This document shows positions 5,410 through 7,161 of a DNA stretch of 7,161 nucleotides, piece by piece. How positions within the stretch are numbered: the stretch's first letter is position 1; each line of letters starts with the position of its first letter. Made by a program: the position numbers and the translations under genes. The stretch is from contig PKZC01000347.1 in NCBI GenBank assembly GCA_003132905.1, positions 1-7,161 of the forward strand. The letters are read 5' to 3'. The notes under the pieces are model-generated. The model was not told the DNA's origin. It ran no database searches and saw only the letters and a program-made list of their open reading frames with translations. Origin of the DNA: Bryobacterales bacterium. GTDB taxonomy: Bacteria > Acidobacteriota > Terriglobia > Bryobacterales > Bryobacteraceae.

Positions 5410-6527
5410 CAGCGCGTGCCGCCTATCTCTCCCATGCGCCAAAGTCGGCCCAAGCTATACCGTTCCAGCCACAATGAAAGTTGTTGTTTGTCTAATCGCC
5501 GGAACTGGGTACTATTGTCCGCGTCTCGCTCGGTAACTAGGACGTCTTCCGGACGTTCGGACAGAGCGTCGATGAGTGCCTCCGAGTGCGTTGTAACGAT
5601 GAGCTGTGTCCGCTCCGACGCTTCGACTAATGCTTCGGCAACGATCTGAATAGCTTCGGGATGAAGGCCTACTTCGGGTTCCTCGATGCAGATCAACGGC
5701 GCAGGGTCGGGATCGAGAAGGACGGCCAGAAGGCAGAGGAACTTAAGCGTACCGTCGGAGAGGCGCCACGAAACCAGCGGCTCTAGCAGGCCGCTCTCTT
5801 CGATGTACGTCTTGGCAACCGGGCCGTCGAGGTTCACTTTGACATCGTCGAATCGGTCACAGAAACGGCGGAGGTACTCTCGAATTCGCTCGTGAACACC
5901 TTTGAAGTTCATGTCAAGTAGTACGACTGCCAGATTGCTGCCACCGTCATGCAAGAACTCCTTTCGCGTCGACGTTGAGGTCCCCAGTCGAGTCTGTGAA
6001 TCACCGCTCGTACGAAACTCGCGGTAGAAGCGAATGGACTCCAGCGCGCGCCCAAGGCGAGTGATCGGCGTCGGATCGCTGGGATTCTTATACACTCGGA
6101 AAATCGATTCGGTAGGAGAAACTTCCCCTCGCGACTCTTTGCCGAAGATGACCTTCCCGCCTTCGCGATCAAAATAGGGATTTGCGCCGGCGTCGAGCCG
6201 CTCTCGCCGGATGTGGAAACTTTTGGCCTCCTCGGCAAATTCCAAACGATAGTGGAGTTTCTCGTCATTGAGATCGCAGCACTCAATGGCCGCAATCTGT
6301 GAGGCTTTAGCTAGCGAGCAGACCACATGAATGCCCCCCAGCCGCAGAATCGCCGTACTCAAGTCCACTGGAGCGGCCTGCAACAGTCCAATCGCCTCAA
6401 TCAGGTTGCTCTTCCCCGACGCGTTCGCGCCAATTAGCACGTTCAGCCCTCGAAGCTCCACCTCCGTGTTCCGAAACGAGAACAAATTCTCTAACTTGAC
6501 CTTTCGCAATAGCATGCGTACAGTCAT
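5406..6527 (-). CDS. AAA/ABC-type ATPase (AAA_21-like, predicted ATPase), first gene of a putative defence pair
   Basis: The 373-residue product is an SMC/RecF/OLD-like ATPase without a coiled-coil insertion. It shows Walker [10 protein letters not shown] (33-41) after the RGLNVLI strand, a variant ABC signature LSDGTLKFL (257-265), Walker B with tandem glutamates [13 protein letters not shown] (279-290) and a switch histidine in [10 protein letters not shown] (311-320). It ends in [25 protein letters not shown] family sequence, so it is full length. Related ATPases often sit beside DUF4276 genes, as here, where the stop overlaps the partner's GTG. Such ATPase plus TOPRIM-like pairs resemble OLD and PARIS-type anti-phage modules; direct evidence for defence is absent. 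ATG 6527 has no clear Shine-Dalgarno. ATG 6515 ([14 protein letters not shown]) is a good alternative, because TAGAAT at 6531-6526 could act as a -10 box starting transcription near 6519. The gene is divergent from secA across 93 bases. Several 60-base samples of it are near 50% GC. Confidence 0.92.
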   Translation of the reverse strand: MTVRMLLRKVKLENLFSFRNTEVELRGLNVLIGANASGKSNLIEAIGLLQAAPVDLSTAILRLGGIHVVCSLAKASQIAAIECCDLNDEKLHYRLEFAEEAKSFHIRRERLDAGANPYFDREGGKVIFGKESRGEVSPTESIFRVYKNPSDPTPITRLGRALESIRFYREFRTSGDSQTRLGTSTSTRKEFLHDGGSNLAVVLLDMNFKGVHERIREYLRRFCDRFDDVKVNLDGPVAKTYIEESGLLEPLVSWRLSDGTLKFLCLLAVLLDPDPAPLICIEEPEVGLHPEAIQIVAEALVEASERTQLIVTTHSEALIDALSERPEDVLVTERDADNSTQFRRLDKQQLSLWLERYSLGRLWRMGEIGGTRW

Positions 6528-6531
6528 TCTA
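6526..6531 (-). promoter_or_regulatory. Candidate -10 box of the ATPase operon
   Basis: On the minus strand TAGAAT (6531-6526) matches TATAAT at five of six bases. Transcription would begin near 6519, about 4 bases before ATG 6515, a near-leaderless arrangement similar to the promoter at 3128-3156. No convincing -35 lies 16-18 bases upstream. If real, it requires the ATPase to start at 6515 rather than 6527. Confidence 0.35.
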
Positions 6532-6595
6532 GCTACGATCCGCCACCCGGTGACATATGGTTAGCCGCGAACGCCTCAGAATTTGCAAGATCCGC

Positions 6596-6601
6596 TAAAA
6601 T
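6596..6601 (+). promoter_or_regulatory. Candidate -10 box of secA
   Basis: TAAAAT matches TATAAT at five of six bases and would start transcription near 6608, giving a leader of about 13 bases before ATG 6621. The leader holds a weak GCAGG (6606-6610) and then an all-C/G stretch (6611-6620). No clear -35 is seen. Confidence 0.4.
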
Positions 6602-6620
6602 AGAAGCAGGCCCCCCGCCC

Positions 6621-7161
6621 ATGCTTGATTCCACGCTTGCGAAAATCTTCGGGACCAGGAACGAACGCGAAGTTAAGCGGCTCCGTCCAATCGTCGCCGC
6701 CATCAACGAACTCGAACCCGCGCTCCAGCAGCTCTCCGACGCCGAACTGGCCCAGAAAACCGTCGATTTCAAGCAGCGCATCGCCAATGGCGAGCCTTTG
6801 GACGACCTTCTGATTGAGTCCTTTGCGGTCTGCCGTGAGGCTGGACGGCGCGTCCTGAACATGCGGCATTTTGATATGCAGCTGATCGGCGGAACGGTTC
6901 TCCATCGCGGCCGGATCGCCGAAATGCGAACCGGTGAAGGCAAAACCCTGGTTGCGACGCTGCCCGTCTACCTAAACGCTCTCGAAGGCAAGGGCGTCCA
7001 CGTGGTTACGGTGAACGATTACCTGGCTAAGCGCGATGCCGAGTGGATGGGCCGAATCTATAAGTTCCTGGGTATGTCGGTCGGCATCATCGTGCATGAC
7101 CTGGACGATCAAGAACGCCGCGCCAACTACAACGCCGACATCACCTACGGCACCAACAACG
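6621..7161 (+). CDS. secA: Preprotein translocase ATPase subunit SecA (5' part)
   Basis: SecA is the cytoplasmic and membrane-associated motor that pushes unfolded preproteins through SecYEG using ATP. The first 180 codons are present and the window ends inside nucleotide-binding domain 1. Visible are the N-terminal helix [20 protein letters not shown] (1-20), then [16 protein letters not shown] (39-54), [11 protein letters not shown] (81-91) of the Q-motif region, Walker A MRTGEGKT (102-109), [13 protein letters not shown] (131-143) and ITYGTNN (174-180) at the edge. All match SecA closely. The DEAD-like Walker B lies beyond the window. ATG 6621 is the natural SecA start; the spacer before it is unusually C-rich. 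The gene is divergent from the ATPase operon with a 93-base gap that must hold both promoters. Confidence 0.97.
   Translation, partial: MLDSTLAKIFGTRNEREVKRLRPIVAAINELEPALQQLSDAELAQKTVDFKQRIANGEPLDDLLIESFAVCREAGRRVLNMRHFDMQLIGGTVLHRGRIAEMRTGEGKTLVATLPVYLNALEGKGVHVVTVNDYLAKRDAEWMGRIYKFLGMSVGIIVHDLDDQERRANYNADITYGTNN

Noticed and set aside
6582..6588. TTGCAA as a -35 box for either divergent promoter
   Set aside because: On the plus strand it is only 7 bases from TAAAAT, and on the minus strand no good -10 lies 16-18 bases downstream (GCTAAC at best).
6533..6943. Minus-strand frames opposite the start of secA (136 and 109 codons)
   Set aside because: They are antisense to a confident SecA N-terminus and lack any recognisable feature.
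1..7161. Mobile elements, CRISPR arrays, tRNA or rRNA genes
   Set aside because: No transposase or integrase motif, direct-repeat array, tRNA-like cloverleaf or rRNA segment was recognised on reading both strands; the space between genes is too small for most of them.

Overview
The window reads as a chromosomal segment of a GC-rich Gram-negative bacterium, most likely an acidobacterium. Three signs point there: the start of a minus-strand gene resembling the acidobacterial VWFA-related secreted proteins, a membrane protein paired with a single-domain winged-helix regulator in a form typical of that phylum, and promoters whose -10 box sits almost on the start codon (leaderless style). No transposase, integrase, tRNA, rRNA or CRISPR array was seen. 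The assignment is from remembered protein family style, not from a search.

Layout. Bases 1-176 (minus) hold the 5' end of a probable secreted protein that is divergent from, and overlaps, the next gene. Bases 148-2028 (plus) encode SelB, the selenocysteine-specific elongation factor, so the organism probably makes selenoproteins. Bases 2088-3155 (plus) encode a radical SAM protein of the SplB-like/Rv2578c group that carries a C-terminal QLDLF pentapeptide, the consensus sliding-clamp-binding motif. Bases 3164-3778 and 3771-4151 (plus) form a translationally coupled pair, a polytopic membrane protein and a winged-helix regulator, driven by a near-consensus promoter whose -10 box contains the stop codon of the radical SAM gene. 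Bases 4177-4866 (plus) encode a short cis-prenyltransferase (UppS family).

The minus strand then carries a two-gene operon: an AAA/ABC-type ATPase (5406-6527) followed by a DUF4276 protein (4858-5409), joined by a GTGA stop/start overlap. This operon converges on uppS with overlapping 3' ends and is divergent from secA, whose first 180 codons (6621-7161) close the window. The ATPase plus small acidic-motif partner resembles the split ATPase-TOPRIM architecture of OLD/PARIS-type anti-phage modules. It is the best candidate here for a little-characterised system, set as a compact insert between two housekeeping genes and with somewhat lower GC in hand-counted samples.

The genes are mostly unrelated in function: translation (selB), possible DNA repair (radical SAM), membrane/regulation (the pair), cell-envelope lipid carrier (uppS), putative defence (ATPase-DUF4276) and protein export (secA). 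The only clear functional units are the two coupled pairs.
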